Assembly (NCBI GenBank): GCA_902362715.1
Contig: CABIXN010000006.1
Span: 103,115 to 167,114 of the forward strand
Direction of reading: 5' to 3'
Length of the DNA: 64,000 bases
DNA from: Lachnospiraceae bacterium
GTDB lineage: Bacteria > Bacillota > Clostridia > Lachnospirales > Lachnospiraceae
In this document: piece by piece, positions 52,941 through 61,302 of the stretch
How positions within the stretch are numbered: the first letter of the stretch is position 1
How the letters are laid out: each line of letters opens with the position of its first letter
Program-made: the position numbers and the translations under genes
The notes under the pieces: model-generated
The model's input: the letters and a program-made list of their open reading frames with translations, nothing else
What the model was told of the DNA's origin: nothing
Databases searched by the model: none

Positions 52941-53079
52941 TGATGTCAGCATGGCTCGTATTTTGGAATAACATCCTGTGGATGTATTATATGTATACTT
53001 ATCATTACTATTTTTTCAGCAAAAATCAGGGATTGAAGGATTCCTGTTGCTCAGGAAATTCTTATGATTTTTTATAATA

Positions 53080-53127
53080 CGGTTGAATGTTTTATACACG
53101 GTTGACAACAGGTTGACACTGTCAACC
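53080..53127. repeat. GGTTGA direct repeats ending in a 17-bp perfect palindrome
   Basis: GGTTGA occurs at 53081, 53100 and 53111. The last copy forms GGTTGACACTGTCAACC (53111-53127), a perfect palindrome about a central C. It lies just outside the left end of the prophage and could be an operator or recombination site; no adjacent gene explains it. Confidence 0.5.
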
Positions 53128-53151
53128 ATAGGACTTGAAGATGATACAATA

Positions 53152-53178
53152 TTTCAGGACCGGAGAAATCCGGTCCTA
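53152..53178. terminator. Strong hairpin downstream of the phage lysin gene
   Basis: AGGACCGGA-GAAA-TCCGGTCCT is a nine-bp perfect stem with a stable tetraloop, about 50 bases after the lysin stop. It lacks a clear T-run on either strand, so its role as terminator of the prophage lysis operon is probable but not certain. Confidence 0.5.
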
Positions 53179-53225
53179 TTTACAATTCAAAAAAACTCCA
53201 ATAATTGTACACATTCCTGGGCTAT

Positions 53226-54080
53226 TTACTTCAAATATGCTTTCGAACAGTAGCCTGTTTTATTCCCATACTGCACATACAGCCAGGTCGTGCTGCCGTT
53301 ATTTGTGTAATAGCCATAGCAGTTCACGCTCTTTCCCTTTGGGATGGTTGTAATAATCTCTTTATTTTCTCCGGCTCCTGATCTTAAATTCAGCTTGGCA
53401 GTTGTTGTATATTTCCGGCCGTAAGATTTATTGTAGCTCTTGGCCGCTTCCGGCTTGCCGGCTGCTGCCGGCTTTGACCCAGATGGTTTCGATTCTGCTG
53501 GTTTCGTCTCTGCTGAGCCGGCACTGACCGTCTTACCGGTAATGCCTGTTACAACAGCCTGGGCAATTCTTTTATATCCCACCTCTTTGTACAGGTTATA
53601 ATCGTCCTTATCATCCACAAAGCAGATCTCAAGCAAAAGCGCCGGTGCTTTAGTATGATTTAAAATATATAGTCCGGATGTTTTCTTGGTCCCCCGGTCT
53701 GTAAATCCAAGGGCTTTCATTTCTTTTCGAATCCGGCTGGCCAGATCTTCCTTACCCTTTCCGGTATCAGTCAGCCAGACTTCAAATCCGCCTATTTTTT
53801 TGTCACCCTTTTTATCTTTTCTTCCGGAATTTAAGTGGATGGAAAAATCAAAGTCAACGGTATGTGCATTACACTTCTTTGCAATCTTGGATAATACATT
53901 GGCCTGGCTGCTGCCGCTGTCCACCGTACAATCATATACGGTATTCCCGGCTGCCTTTAACAGGCGGATGATCTCCTTTGCAATTAACCGGTTCTCCTTT
54001 GATTCATTCAGTAAGCTTACTGCTCCACAGTATTTTTTCCCTGATGCCGCGTGACCGGCATGTACATTATATTTTGCCAT
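53226..54080 (-). CDS. Phage endolysin: N-acetylmuramoyl-L-alanine amidase with SH3 domain
   Basis: A 284-residue cell-wall hydrolase. Residues 1-180 are an Amidase_3 zinc amidase: VHAGHAASGKKYCGAVSL with the first metal histidine, VDFDFSIHLNSG with the second, and LLLEICFVDDKDDYN with the catalytic glutamate. A low-complexity linker rich in Lys, Pro, Ser and Ala (190-222) joins a C-terminal bacterial SH3 domain (TTAKLNLRSGAGENKEIITT, WLYVQYGNKTGYC). It cuts peptidoglycan at the end of the phage cycle. It is the last gene of the leftward lysis module. Confidence 0.9.
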   Translation of the reverse strand: MAKYNVHAGHAASGKKYCGAVSLLNESKENRLIAKEIIRLLKAAGNTVYDCTVDSGSSQANVLSKIAKKCNAHTVDFDFSIHLNSGRKDKKGDKKIGGFEVWLTDTGKGKEDLASRIRKEMKALGFTDRGTKKTSGLYILNHTKAPALLLEICFVDDKDDYNLYKEVGYKRIAQAVVTGITGKTVSAGSAETKPAESKPSGSKPAAAGKPEAAKSYNKSYGRKYTTTAKLNLRSGAGENKEIITTIPKGKSVNCYGYYTNNGSTTWLYVQYGNKTGYCSKAYLK

Positions 54081-54118
54081 AATTATCCTTTCCGCTGCGT
54101 TTTCGCAGTAAAAATAAG

Positions 54119-54142
54119 AATCCTGCCACGGCAGGATTCTCC
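54119..54142 (-). terminator. Hairpin before the lysin gene
   Basis: AGAATCCTGCC and GGCAGGATTCT form an 11-bp stem, followed leftward by TTATTTTTA. It would stop or attenuate leftward transcription about 40 bases before the lysin start. Confidence 0.65.
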
Positions 54143-54175
54143 GCCTGCGGCGGGTTGCGTAAACAACATGATTCC

Positions 54176-54212
54176 ACTCCGCCGCAGTGCGATCATCAGC
54201 GGAGCGTTTTTT
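54176..54212 (+). terminator. Rightward terminator-like hairpin
   Basis: CTCCGC and GCGGAG (loop 16 bases) are followed by CGTTTTTT on the plus strand. No rightward gene is known to end here. Confidence 0.4.
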
Positions 54213-54213
54213 G

Positions 54214-54268
54214 CTCTATAGGAATCGGTACTTTTCAGCTTTATCACAACACGGTATTTCCTATAGAG
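54214..54268. repeat. 11-bp inverted repeat framing 33 bases
   Basis: CTCTATAGGAA (54214-54224) and TTCCTATAGAG (54258-54268) are perfect complements, flanked outside by T6 and A6. It is not a terminator in either direction by the T-run rule on its 3' side; function unknown. Confidence 0.5.
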
Positions 54269-54305
54269 AAAAAAGAGAGCCTGTCTCCAAGCTCTCTAAA
54301 AATAG

Positions 54306-54334
54306 TTGAAAAATTTTGTTTTGTGCCTTATAAT
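54306..54334 (+). promoter_or_regulatory. Promoter of the antitoxin RNA
   Basis: TTGAAA (54306-54311) and TATAAT (54329-54334) are 17 bases apart on the plus strand, facing the toxin gene. Confidence 0.8.
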
Positions 54335-54340
54335 GCAATT

Positions 54341-54427
54341 AGAAAGAACAACCGCCAAAGTGGTTGACCAATAAGAAATTTTGAAATTCCACCCAGTCCG
54401 CCAAGACTTTGAGGGTGGTTTTTCTAT
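54341..54427 (+). ncRNA. Putative antisense antitoxin RNA (type I toxin-antitoxin)
   Basis: From the promoter at 54306-54334 a transcript of about 85 bases would run to an intrinsic terminator (CCACCC 54389-54394 with GGGTGG 54413-54418, inner AGTC/GACT, then TTTTT). It converges on the toxin gene and overlaps the 3' part of its mRNA, the arrangement of TxpA/RatA-like systems. Confidence 0.65.
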
Positions 54428-54430
54428 GCA

Positions 54431-54517
54431 CTAATGACTAATCAAATGAATGAAGGTCAGCAGCGATAAGATGAACATGGCAAACGCCATTAGATCTTTA
54501 AAATCAAAATTGTTCAT
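54431..54517 (-). CDS. Small membrane toxin, type I (putative holin-like toxin family)
   Basis: A 28-residue peptide, MNNFDFKDLMAFAMFILSLL followed by TFIHLISH, with a short charged start, one membrane helix and a polar end. This is the pattern of TxpA/BsrG-like and putative holin-like toxins, which insert in the membrane. GGAGGTGG lies about eight bases before the ATG. It sits in the prophage lysis region, where such genes are common, opposite a probable antisense RNA. Confidence 0.75.
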   Translation of the reverse strand: MNNFDFKDLMAFAMFILSLLTFIHLISH

Positions 54518-54591
54518 CAGTACCACCTCCCATCTATGTAAAATGGAAGGCCAACACACCCTGTCACGATTGTTCTGTTTTTATCTTAATA

Positions 54592-54912
54592 TCATTTCTC
54601 CGGCTTATCAACCGATTCTATTTCATCCTCCGTCAGATCTTCTACCTCTTTAAATTCGTCAGCTTTTGGACAGCTATATGTAAGGGCCTGCGCACTGTCG
54701 GATACCCCTTTTGTGGTGGGGTCCGCTACAATACCAAGCACGGCCAGCAGTACAAAGGCAGCATTTACCACTGCCAGAAGCTTTTCCTGCAGATCTGTAA
54801 TGTCAAGCGTCAAGCCAAATAGTGCCAAAATGACCTGTGCCAGTACCAGCACGGCCGGGATGAGTGCTGCCCAAAATGTTTTGTTTTTTACTCTTACTTT
54901 CCAGTTAATCAT
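54592..54912 (-). CDS. Phage holin, phi-LC3 family
   Basis: A 106-residue protein. The ATG at 54912 follows AGGAGGAAACAT and begins MINWKVRVKNKTFWAALIPA, the standard phi-LC3 holin opening. Two membrane helices (about 13-33 and 47-65) flank ALFGLTLDITDLQEKL, and VLGIVADPTTKGVSDSAQAL follows. It makes the membrane lesion that releases endolysin. The acidic C-terminus is long for the family. Confidence 0.92.
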   Translation of the reverse strand: MINWKVRVKNKTFWAALIPAVLVLAQVILALFGLTLDITDLQEKLLAVVNAAFVLLAVLGIVADPTTKGVSDSAQALTYSCPKADEFKEVEDLTEDEIESVDKPEK

Positions 54913-54925
54913 ATGTTTCCTCCTA

Positions 54926-55219
54926 CTAATCTTTAATTGGCAGCTGCCTGATTTCATCCAGCATGTGGGTGACCATGCCATTCCCCCCAAGTGCATGATA
55001 CGCCCCATACATCTCCAAAAAGTTTTCCAGACCATGCCGGGTTACATATCCCCGGTCTGTCCACTTATCATGATAATCTATCAGCTGCACACGAAGCAGG
55101 AGCATGGTTCCCTTGCTATTAGCATCACGGTCCTGCTTCTGTCTTTTTAACAGCCAGACAATATATCCAAGTAAAATCGGCAGAACGATTACGTATGTCT
55201 GGGTTATTATTTCTTTCAT
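54926..55219 (-). CDS. Small phage membrane protein of the lysis module
   Basis: A 97-residue protein with one N-terminal membrane helix (ITQTYVIVLPILLGYIVWLL), then RQKQDRDANSKGTMLLLRVQ and a soluble end with YHDKWTDRGYVTRHGLENFL. Similar proteins sit directly upstream of holins in many Clostridia prophages; whether it is a second holin, an antiholin or a spanin-like helper is not known. It starts in a four-base overlap with a tiny reading frame and ends 13 bases before the holin. Confidence 0.75.
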   Translation of the reverse strand: MKEIITQTYVIVLPILLGYIVWLLKRQKQDRDANSKGTMLLLRVQLIDYHDKWTDRGYVTRHGLENFLEMYGAYHALGGNGMVTHMLDEIRQLPIKD

Positions 55220-55293
55220 GCAATTCCTCCCTGGGCAGAGCTACTGCCGCCTGCCTCTCTGTAAGCGGCTTGTTTACTTGTAGATTTGCCCAT
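55216..55293 (-). CDS. Possible 25-residue phage peptide
   Basis: ATG at 55293 to TGA at 55216 encodes MGKSTSKQAAYREAGGSSSA followed by QGGIA. Its stop overlaps the next gene's start as ATGA, a sign of coupled translation, and it fits exactly between two phage genes. The ribosome-binding site is weak (GAGAAA). I do not recognise a family. Confidence 0.4.
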   Translation of the reverse strand: MGKSTSKQAAYREAGGSSSAQGGIA

Positions 55294-55298
55294 TGTGA

Positions 55299-55718
55299 TT
55301 ATTTCTCTATCTGATCACCATAATTGGCCATCCATTCCAGTGCAGCCTCCTGCAGCGGTGTTAAAATGGCATACCGTTCCACCTGTTCGCACCGCTCCAG
55401 TTCCTCCGCCTGAAATTTCATAATCTGTACTTCCACTTCCATCTCATTCAGTTCCTTTGCTTCTTCTAAGAAGGACTTTTCATCTGCAACAGTCTGAAAG
55501 GTATATTTTTCTTTATCCAGAACAAAATTCCCATTCTCATCTTTTGCGGCATACCGATCTGCAATATCCGCACGCTGCTCTTCGGCTAATTTCAATTCTT
55601 TTTCCAGTCTAATAAGATTTCTGGCTATAGCAACAGAAACCTTTCTTGGCAGAGTCAGTTTTCCAATTTCCATTAAGATATTGTGCTTTACTGTGATTTC
55701 ATTGTAGGTTAATTTCAT
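55299..55718 (-). CDS. Phage protein, DUF1617-like
   Basis: A 139-residue, mostly helical and acidic protein (MKLTYNEITVKHNILMEIGK, NLIRLEKELKLAEEQRADIA). The position between the tail fibre and lysis genes and the KELNEMEVEVQIMKF-like helix fit the DUF1617 phage family of unknown function, but I am recalling this, not testing it. It follows the tail gene by 65 bases. Confidence 0.65.
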   Translation of the reverse strand: MKLTYNEITVKHNILMEIGKLTLPRKVSVAIARNLIRLEKELKLAEEQRADIADRYAAKDENGNFVLDKEKYTFQTVADEKSFLEEAKELNEMEVEVQIMKFQAEELERCEQVERYAILTPLQEAALEWMANYGDQIEK

Positions 55719-55783
55719 TTGATTTCTCCTTCTTATTTAAGAATATAAAAGCACCGACAGCTGTCGGTGCCCATTGTCAGGTT

Positions 55784-58700
55784 TTATCCGGTGATTCTTT
55801 TTTCCAGTACACTGATCCTCTGCAGAGCCTTCTGCAGCATCATTGCATAAATGGGACCAAATTCTTCGTATCGAAGGGAATACAGTTCATCAAAGTGCAC
55901 ATCCTGTTCACTGCCAAACTCATCCGCACCGATCACTGTATCTTTGTCGATCAGCAGCCCTGCAAATTCTTCTGTGCTGATTCCTGCACAATCCAGAGCA
56001 GCTTTTACCTGACGGGCTCCAAAACCCGCATGTTTTCGATGCCCCCCATTTTTATACGTATAAAGAACCGGTTTTAATGCCATGAAGAACGTCTCATACC
56101 GGTCATCCATATCATAAATATATTTCAGATTTTCATCAGAAGTAATGGCCGTGGAGCCTGATGAGCCTAAATATACTCCGCCGCCAGAATGTGCGTACAA
56201 TCTTACCGTATTTCCTCTGACATTCACGGTATATCCACTGTAGGAACCACTATTTCCATAATACGTTACCTTATCGCCGGATGACAGCATATTGATGCTT
56301 GCACTACACATCAAGATAGAATTTTTATTCAGGTCAATATTTCCATTTGCAGAAATATTGGCATTAAAATACGCTGCACCGTTGCAATACAATCTGTAAT
56401 TTGTCTGATTGGTGGCATAATTAATATTAAGATAAGGTGTGATATTAATATTGTTTGCGCTGGACGCATAAATATGATGCGTTGCAGACTTGGCCTTGTT
56501 GTAATAAAAATAAATTCCGGTATTATCACTTTTTCCGGTAAGATAAAGCGTCCCGTTATCTCCTAACTGGCCGCCTTCCACACCATCATCCGGAGCATCT
56601 TTGTATCCGGTTCTTAGGACATTGGCTGTCACCGTTCCCAAATGATTGACCTTGAACGGATATTCAAATTTTGTATAATCCAATCCATCTGAATAGCTGC
56701 TTTGCTTTACACGCCGGATACTTAAGAAATTTCCCCCTTCGCCATCAACTGGCTGCGGACTTTGAACTGTATATTGATATGCATAAGCAACACCTCCAAC
56801 TGTCACAGACGTATAGTTTTTATCATTTACACGATTGGAAATTTTACCTTTTGAAATTCTCCAGGTGCCTGCATCTATGTATGAATTATCCGCATTCGCT
56901 ATCAGTGATTTTCCGGAAATATTCCAGCCGCCAACCAAACCTCCCGTTGCCTGCAGTTTTGTAGATTTCAGCGTTCCATCACCCGCAATAATAAACGGAT
57001 ACACATTACTGCCAGAAGTAGCATCTGTGATATACATTACTCCATATGATAGATTGCTTTGAACACCTCTTAAAGTAACCGTATAATCTCCATTTGTATT
57101 AGTTAGTGCACCTGCTGTTCCGGTACCCAGTTTAAATGCACCAATTTGTCCTCCACCCGCTGCATATACATAGCCGTCATATCTTACATAAAATAAATTT
57201 GCCCAGCTCCCATACGCGGAACCATCATAAGATCTCTTTCTAATATGGATAGCGGATGAGGATGTACTACTATATTTATTTAATATGGATTCATATTGTG
57301 TAGCTGCAGTTCCGGCAGTAATACTCGAGGTACTTACAATTCTGGAACTTTCTATTTTCCACCCGCCAATTGTAGCCTTTAGGGCAGTTAAATCTGATAC
57401 ATTAATCTTATCTGCGGTTACTGTTCCTGCGTATAACTTTCCTCCATCTATATATGTCAAATTGTTGTTATAGCACCATTTTGCAATAATTGTGTTTGCA
57501 CTGGAATCAGACATTATCCAATAAGTTCCATTGTATGTAAATGTAACGGTATTATTTGCTGCCCAATAATAAGCAGCTGTCATCGCCGCATTATTCACTC
57601 TAATTGCTTTTGCACCAGTTCCATTCACATTCAGCGTTGAATTTGCAGCAGTATTTTGATTTGAAAAATATACGCTGACAATTGCTCCTGTATATAAAAC
57701 AAAGCCTGACAAAATCACCACTTTTGCTGCTGTAGCGGCTGCAGTAGAACAGGTCCCGTAATGATACGTTGCCCTATTATTAGCTGTATTTGCAGCAGTC
57801 TGTGCTGCTTTTGCTGTGGTCAATGCCTCATTGCTATAACCCTTTATCGTACTAATTGCATTACTGTCAAGCGCTGAAATAGTTACTGCACCAGTAAGAT
57901 TAATGTGCTTTGCTTCTATAGCTGCCGTTGTAGAAGAGAGGTTTATTTTACCGATCAGATAATTCCCGGTAATATCCTTTTCTTTTACTGTCTGACTGAT
58001 TTGAGTTGCATGCTGTGCAATCACACTTTCCGCCTCTTCCAGCCTGGTTTCCGCTGCTGTCAGATCTCCGGATTTTGCATAATAGCTCCCAACTGTTGCA
58101 ATAATTCCATCTTTTGTAATTTTCTGACTTGTTTCTTTCTTCCAAGTTTCCAAGGACGTGAGTTTTCCGTTTGCGGTAGTTAATTCTTTTTTTGTGGCAT
58201 AAATCCCAGATACAGACTGTAGAATACTGTTTTTTGCAAGTTCGATATCTGTTGCTACACTTTCTTTATATATTTCATAATCACTTCCCGATACATAACT
58301 TTTCAATGCATCTTCCATATTTATCTGTGACTGCTTTACAGCTTCCAGATAACCATCTGATATTTCTCCCCGAACTTTCGTGATCGTCTCATTAACACTC
58401 AACTGAATCTTACTGGATTCCTGGGTGATTTTTGATTCTACTTCCTTATAGATTTTTTCTTCCAGCACTAAAGGATCATTTACAATAATCCATGCCGCCC
58501 CGTTCCACTGCTTGATCTGAGGCGGTGTCATGGAAGTGTCACACCACAGCATCGTCTTATCTGAAGGTTCCGTATCCGATATAATAGCAGCATCTTTTCC
58601 ATTAGTTCCCGGCTTCCCCTGTGCTCCTGTCTCTCCCTTGATCTTCGCCCAGGTATAAGCCCCTACCGTAACCGGATCTGCTGACTGATAGTCCACACAG

Positions 58701-60664
58701 GTTCCAATATATGTTCCAACTGTTTCTCCATTATTGGCGGTGAATGTCTTCCCACCGTCATTGGAATATTTAATATGCAGATAAGACGTCTGTCCGTCTG
58801 CTCCGTTCTTTCCCGGTATCCCCTGCTCTCCGTCGGAGCCCTGCAGTCCCTGAAATCTTGCCCAGGTATATTTCTTTGGATCCAAAGAATCTGCTTCTTC
58901 AAAGTCCACATATGTTCCAATGTAAATATCAGGCGTTTCTGATATTTGATCTGCGTTTTCCGGATCCGGTACAGAGCTGTATTTTACATGGAAATAGGTT
59001 GTTCTTCCGGATTCGCCGTCCTTTCCCGGTGGTCCGGCAACTCCCTGTTCTCCATTCAGCCCGTCTGCACCATCCACAATCATAAGATAATCCAGCCAGT
59101 CACCTGCAACATACTGTTTCCCGGTATCTTCGGTATATGTGGCATAACAAATATATCTTACCTGGCCGGTGATATTATGAGATACTTTTAGGATTCCTGC
59201 GTCTGCAGCTTCTCCTGCTGTCAGTTCCTCTTCCGCATCCCCGGTCTTTCGTTTCCAGATAAATGATAGATTTTCTGTCTGTATCTTATTTTTAAAGTAC
59301 ACAACGGGTGTAATGATAAGCGGGTCTTTTGTATAATCCGGCTCTATCACTCCAGTGTTATCTGTCCGCTGATAGATTCCGTAATTGCTGCTTAATTCTA
59401 CTCTCAGCTGTTTTTCAATATTTTCGATTCGTTTATCTGTATTTGCCTGATTGACGACATAATCAGATTCGATTTTTTCTATTTTTTCCGTCAGATCTTC
59501 ATTCTGATCTGTCAGTGTCAGGATTTTATCCCCGACCTCAATCATAGTATTTTGAGGGTTTAGGAGATCAATTTCAAGCCTCGTCAACCTGTAACGCTGA
59601 TTTTGACTGTGAGGTTCTGAATATACATTTACATATCTATATATACGAAAAGACTGAATTGTTTCATCCGTATAGTGCAGATCCACAGCCCTTATACTAA
59701 TACTGCTGGATAACTTTACAGCTGTACCAGCCAGATAATCACAGGCCTTTCGTACCAGATTTCCTACCAGTGTTACATCTTTCCATTCCGTCTCCGAAAC
59801 AGGCGCATAAATCCAGCCATATTGATCTACTGCACTGCTGCTGTAGATCGTATCTCCTGACTTTACCAGATCCCCATCCAGATTCCCGTCCGGATAGGAT
59901 TCAATTGTCAGTTTTTCATCCCCGGAAGTATCATCCCCTTCTTCTTTTGGGACTGTCCCGATTGGTATGACTGCGGTATAAGTTGTAGACGCATCGATTC
60001 CCCGGCTGAAATCTGTCATGTTCTCTTCTAGTACAATATCCTGTGTATTTGTCAGTTCAAAGTCAGCGAGGTAATCCACATAGTTATTACCCCCCTGATA
60101 ACGAATACACAAATATCCTCCAAGTCCGGATTCAAATAGTTTGGATTTTAAAATCTCCCACGTATCTGCATAATCTTCTGATGATCTTGTTATATAATTA
60201 TTAGGTTCGAATACCGTTACTTTTCCAAGCTTCAATTTCTGAAAATCCTGAACCTGTGAATTATGATTCTCCAACAGCCAGGCCAGAAAAAATTCTACTA
60301 CATTTCCTGTCTCTGCAGCCTTGAGATAATCTGCATCCTCCTGAAAATCTTCCGGAAAAGAAAAAGGCCTGACGATGCTGTCATTTGCATACGCCAGGGC
60401 CCCCTCTAATTCTACTGTTTTTTTAGTATAATAATCCATCGAGTCTTCCGTCATCCGTCCACGGAAAATAATAGAATCATTCTGCCAAATTTCAAAAACA
60501 GATCTTAATTTCCTCATCTGATCATAATAGGGATTACTTGGATAAATATCAAAGGAAGCTTCTCCAACAGTATTCACTTCTAATCTGCATATCGCATTAT
60601 TTACCATAAGATCCTCTTCTGCCGGATCGTAAATGGTATATTTATCACATTTGATTCTATACAC
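55784..60664 (-). CDS. Large phage tail protein with collagen-like segments and S74 chaperone
   Basis: A 1,626-residue structural protein. The N-terminal region (about 1-380) is a tail-associated (Gp18/Gp37-like) baseplate domain with DNPLDPKEY-type tail features such as LEVNTVGEASFDIYPSNPYY. The middle holds collagen-like Gly-X-Y runs (GEQGVAGPPGKDGESG; GEQGIPGKNGADGQ; GAQGKPGTNGKD) and a coiled-coil region. The C-terminal 100 residues are a Peptidase_S74 intramolecular chaperone (TSDENLKYIYDMDDRYETFF, LKPVLYTYKNGG, HAGFGARQVKAAL) that trimerises the fibre and then cuts itself off at the serine-lysine site. It is the host-recognition end of the tail. Confidence 0.88.
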   Translation of the reverse strand: MYRIKCDKYTIYDPAEEDLMVNNAICRLEVNTVGEASFDIYPSNPYYDQMRKLRSVFEIWQNDSIIFRGRMTEDSMDYYTKKTVELEGALAYANDSIVRPFSFPEDFQEDADYLKAAETGNVVEFFLAWLLENHNSQVQDFQKLKLGKVTVFEPNNYITRSSEDYADTWEILKSKLFESGLGGYLCIRYQGGNNYVDYLADFELTNTQDIVLEENMTDFSRGIDASTTYTAVIPIGTVPKEEGDDTSGDEKLTIESYPDGNLDGDLVKSGDTIYSSSAVDQYGWIYAPVSETEWKDVTLVGNLVRKACDYLAGTAVKLSSSISIRAVDLHYTDETIQSFRIYRYVNVYSEPHSQNQRYRLTRLEIDLLNPQNTMIEVGDKILTLTDQNEDLTEKIEKIESDYVVNQANTDKRIENIEKQLRVELSSNYGIYQRTDNTGVIEPDYTKDPLIITPVVYFKNKIQTENLSFIWKRKTGDAEEELTAGEAADAGILKVSHNITGQVRYICYATYTEDTGKQYVAGDWLDYLMIVDGADGLNGEQGVAGPPGKDGESGRTTYFHVKYSSVPDPENADQISETPDIYIGTYVDFEEADSLDPKKYTWARFQGLQGSDGEQGIPGKNGADGQTSYLHIKYSNDGGKTFTANNGETVGTYIGTCVDYQSADPVTVGAYTWAKIKGETGAQGKPGTNGKDAAIISDTEPSDKTMLWCDTSMTPPQIKQWNGAAWIIVNDPLVLEEKIYKEVESKITQESSKIQLSVNETITKVRGEISDGYLEAVKQSQINMEDALKSYVSGSDYEIYKESVATDIELAKNSILQSVSGIYATKKELTTANGKLTSLETWKKETSQKITKDGIIATVGSYYAKSGDLTAAETRLEEAESVIAQHATQISQTVKEKDITGNYLIGKINLSSTTAAIEAKHINLTGAVTISALDSNAISTIKGYSNEALTTAKAAQTAANTANNRATYHYGTCSTAAATAAKVVILSGFVLYTGAIVSVYFSNQNTAANSTLNVNGTGAKAIRVNNAAMTAAYYWAANNTVTFTYNGTYWIMSDSSANTIIAKWCYNNNLTYIDGGKLYAGTVTADKINVSDLTALKATIGGWKIESSRIVSTSSITAGTAATQYESILNKYSSTSSSAIHIRKRSYDGSAYGSWANLFYVRYDGYVYAAGGGQIGAFKLGTGTAGALTNTNGDYTVTLRGVQSNLSYGVMYITDATSGSNVYPFIIAGDGTLKSTKLQATGGLVGGWNISGKSLIANADNSYIDAGTWRISKGKISNRVNDKNYTSVTVGGVAYAYQYTVQSPQPVDGEGGNFLSIRRVKQSSYSDGLDYTKFEYPFKVNHLGTVTANVLRTGYKDAPDDGVEGGQLGDNGTLYLTGKSDNTGIYFYYNKAKSATHHIYASSANNINITPYLNINYATNQTNYRLYCNGAAYFNANISANGNIDLNKNSILMCSASINMLSSGDKVTYYGNSGSYSGYTVNVRGNTVRLYAHSGGGVYLGSSGSTAITSDENLKYIYDMDDRYETFFMALKPVLYTYKNGGHRKHAGFGARQVKAALDCAGISTEEFAGLLIDKDTVIGADEFGSEQDVHFDELYSLRYEEFGPIYAMMLQKALQRISVLEKRITG

Positions 60665-61302
60665 TACAAATCCCCCTCCCGATAACGAAACGTCACTGTT
60701 CCGGTGGTGGTAACTGTCAGATGGTTATCCCCCGGCTGAAGCTTCAAACCTAAAATCCGGTGGGTCCCCTCCCCCACAGAATAAGATACTCCGCCAAACG
60801 TAAATCTGGTTTCTGCAGTAGTTGTTATCTGTGGAAATAAGCGCTTTCTTCCATTATGTAAAATAACTTCTTTTTCAGTCCCCGCAGCGCATACGATAAC
60901 CGTTTCTTTTATTTTCATTTTATATGGCTGCATATCACCGGTAATTATAATCTCATGGGATACATCATCTTCTTTTTCGGTACTCACAGACAGCCTTCCT
61001 TCATAATAATACTCCGGATCCGTATCAAGAATTACTCTCATCTTCTGTCCATGCAAAGCTCCGGCTATCTCACTGATCTGCCGGCTCCAGTCCTCGTACT
61101 GGCCATACAGCCCAAAAATCATTTCTATGGTTCGATTTCCGTATTTTAGATCCTGAAAAACCTCAGCCATATCAAATATTCCGTCTGCTGCGGGGATATC
61201 CACACTGTTCTTTTTCACTTCCGGAAATTGAATACTTATTTTTTCCAGCATCATCCCAAAATCATCATAACTTTTTTTATCCCCAAAGGTTATATTAAGC
61301 AT
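60664..61302 (-). CDS. Phage distal tail (Dit-like) protein
   Basis: A 212-residue protein between the tape measure and the large tail protein, the usual place of Dit. Seen: LNITFGDKKSYDDFGMMLEK, VDIPAADGIFDMAEVFQDLK and YGNRTIEMIFGLYG, the N-terminal pattern of siphophage tail-family proteins. The ATG at 61302 follows GAGGGG and overlaps the tape-measure stop; a TTG three bases earlier is less likely. Confidence 0.85.
   Translation of the reverse strand: MLNITFGDKKSYDDFGMMLEKISIQFPEVKKNSVDIPAADGIFDMAEVFQDLKYGNRTIEMIFGLYGQYEDWSRQISEIAGALHGQKMRVILDTDPEYYYEGRLSVSTEKEDDVSHEIIITGDMQPYKMKIKETVIVCAAGTEKEVILHNGRKRLFPQITTTAETRFTFGGVSYSVGEGTHRILGLKLQPGDNHLTVTTTGTVTFRYREGDL

Noticed and set aside
52896..52971. 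A 25-codon frame (starting MFSPESLAALSARL) over small RNA 2.
   Set aside because: It runs through the 13-bp terminator stem and has no ribosome-binding site.
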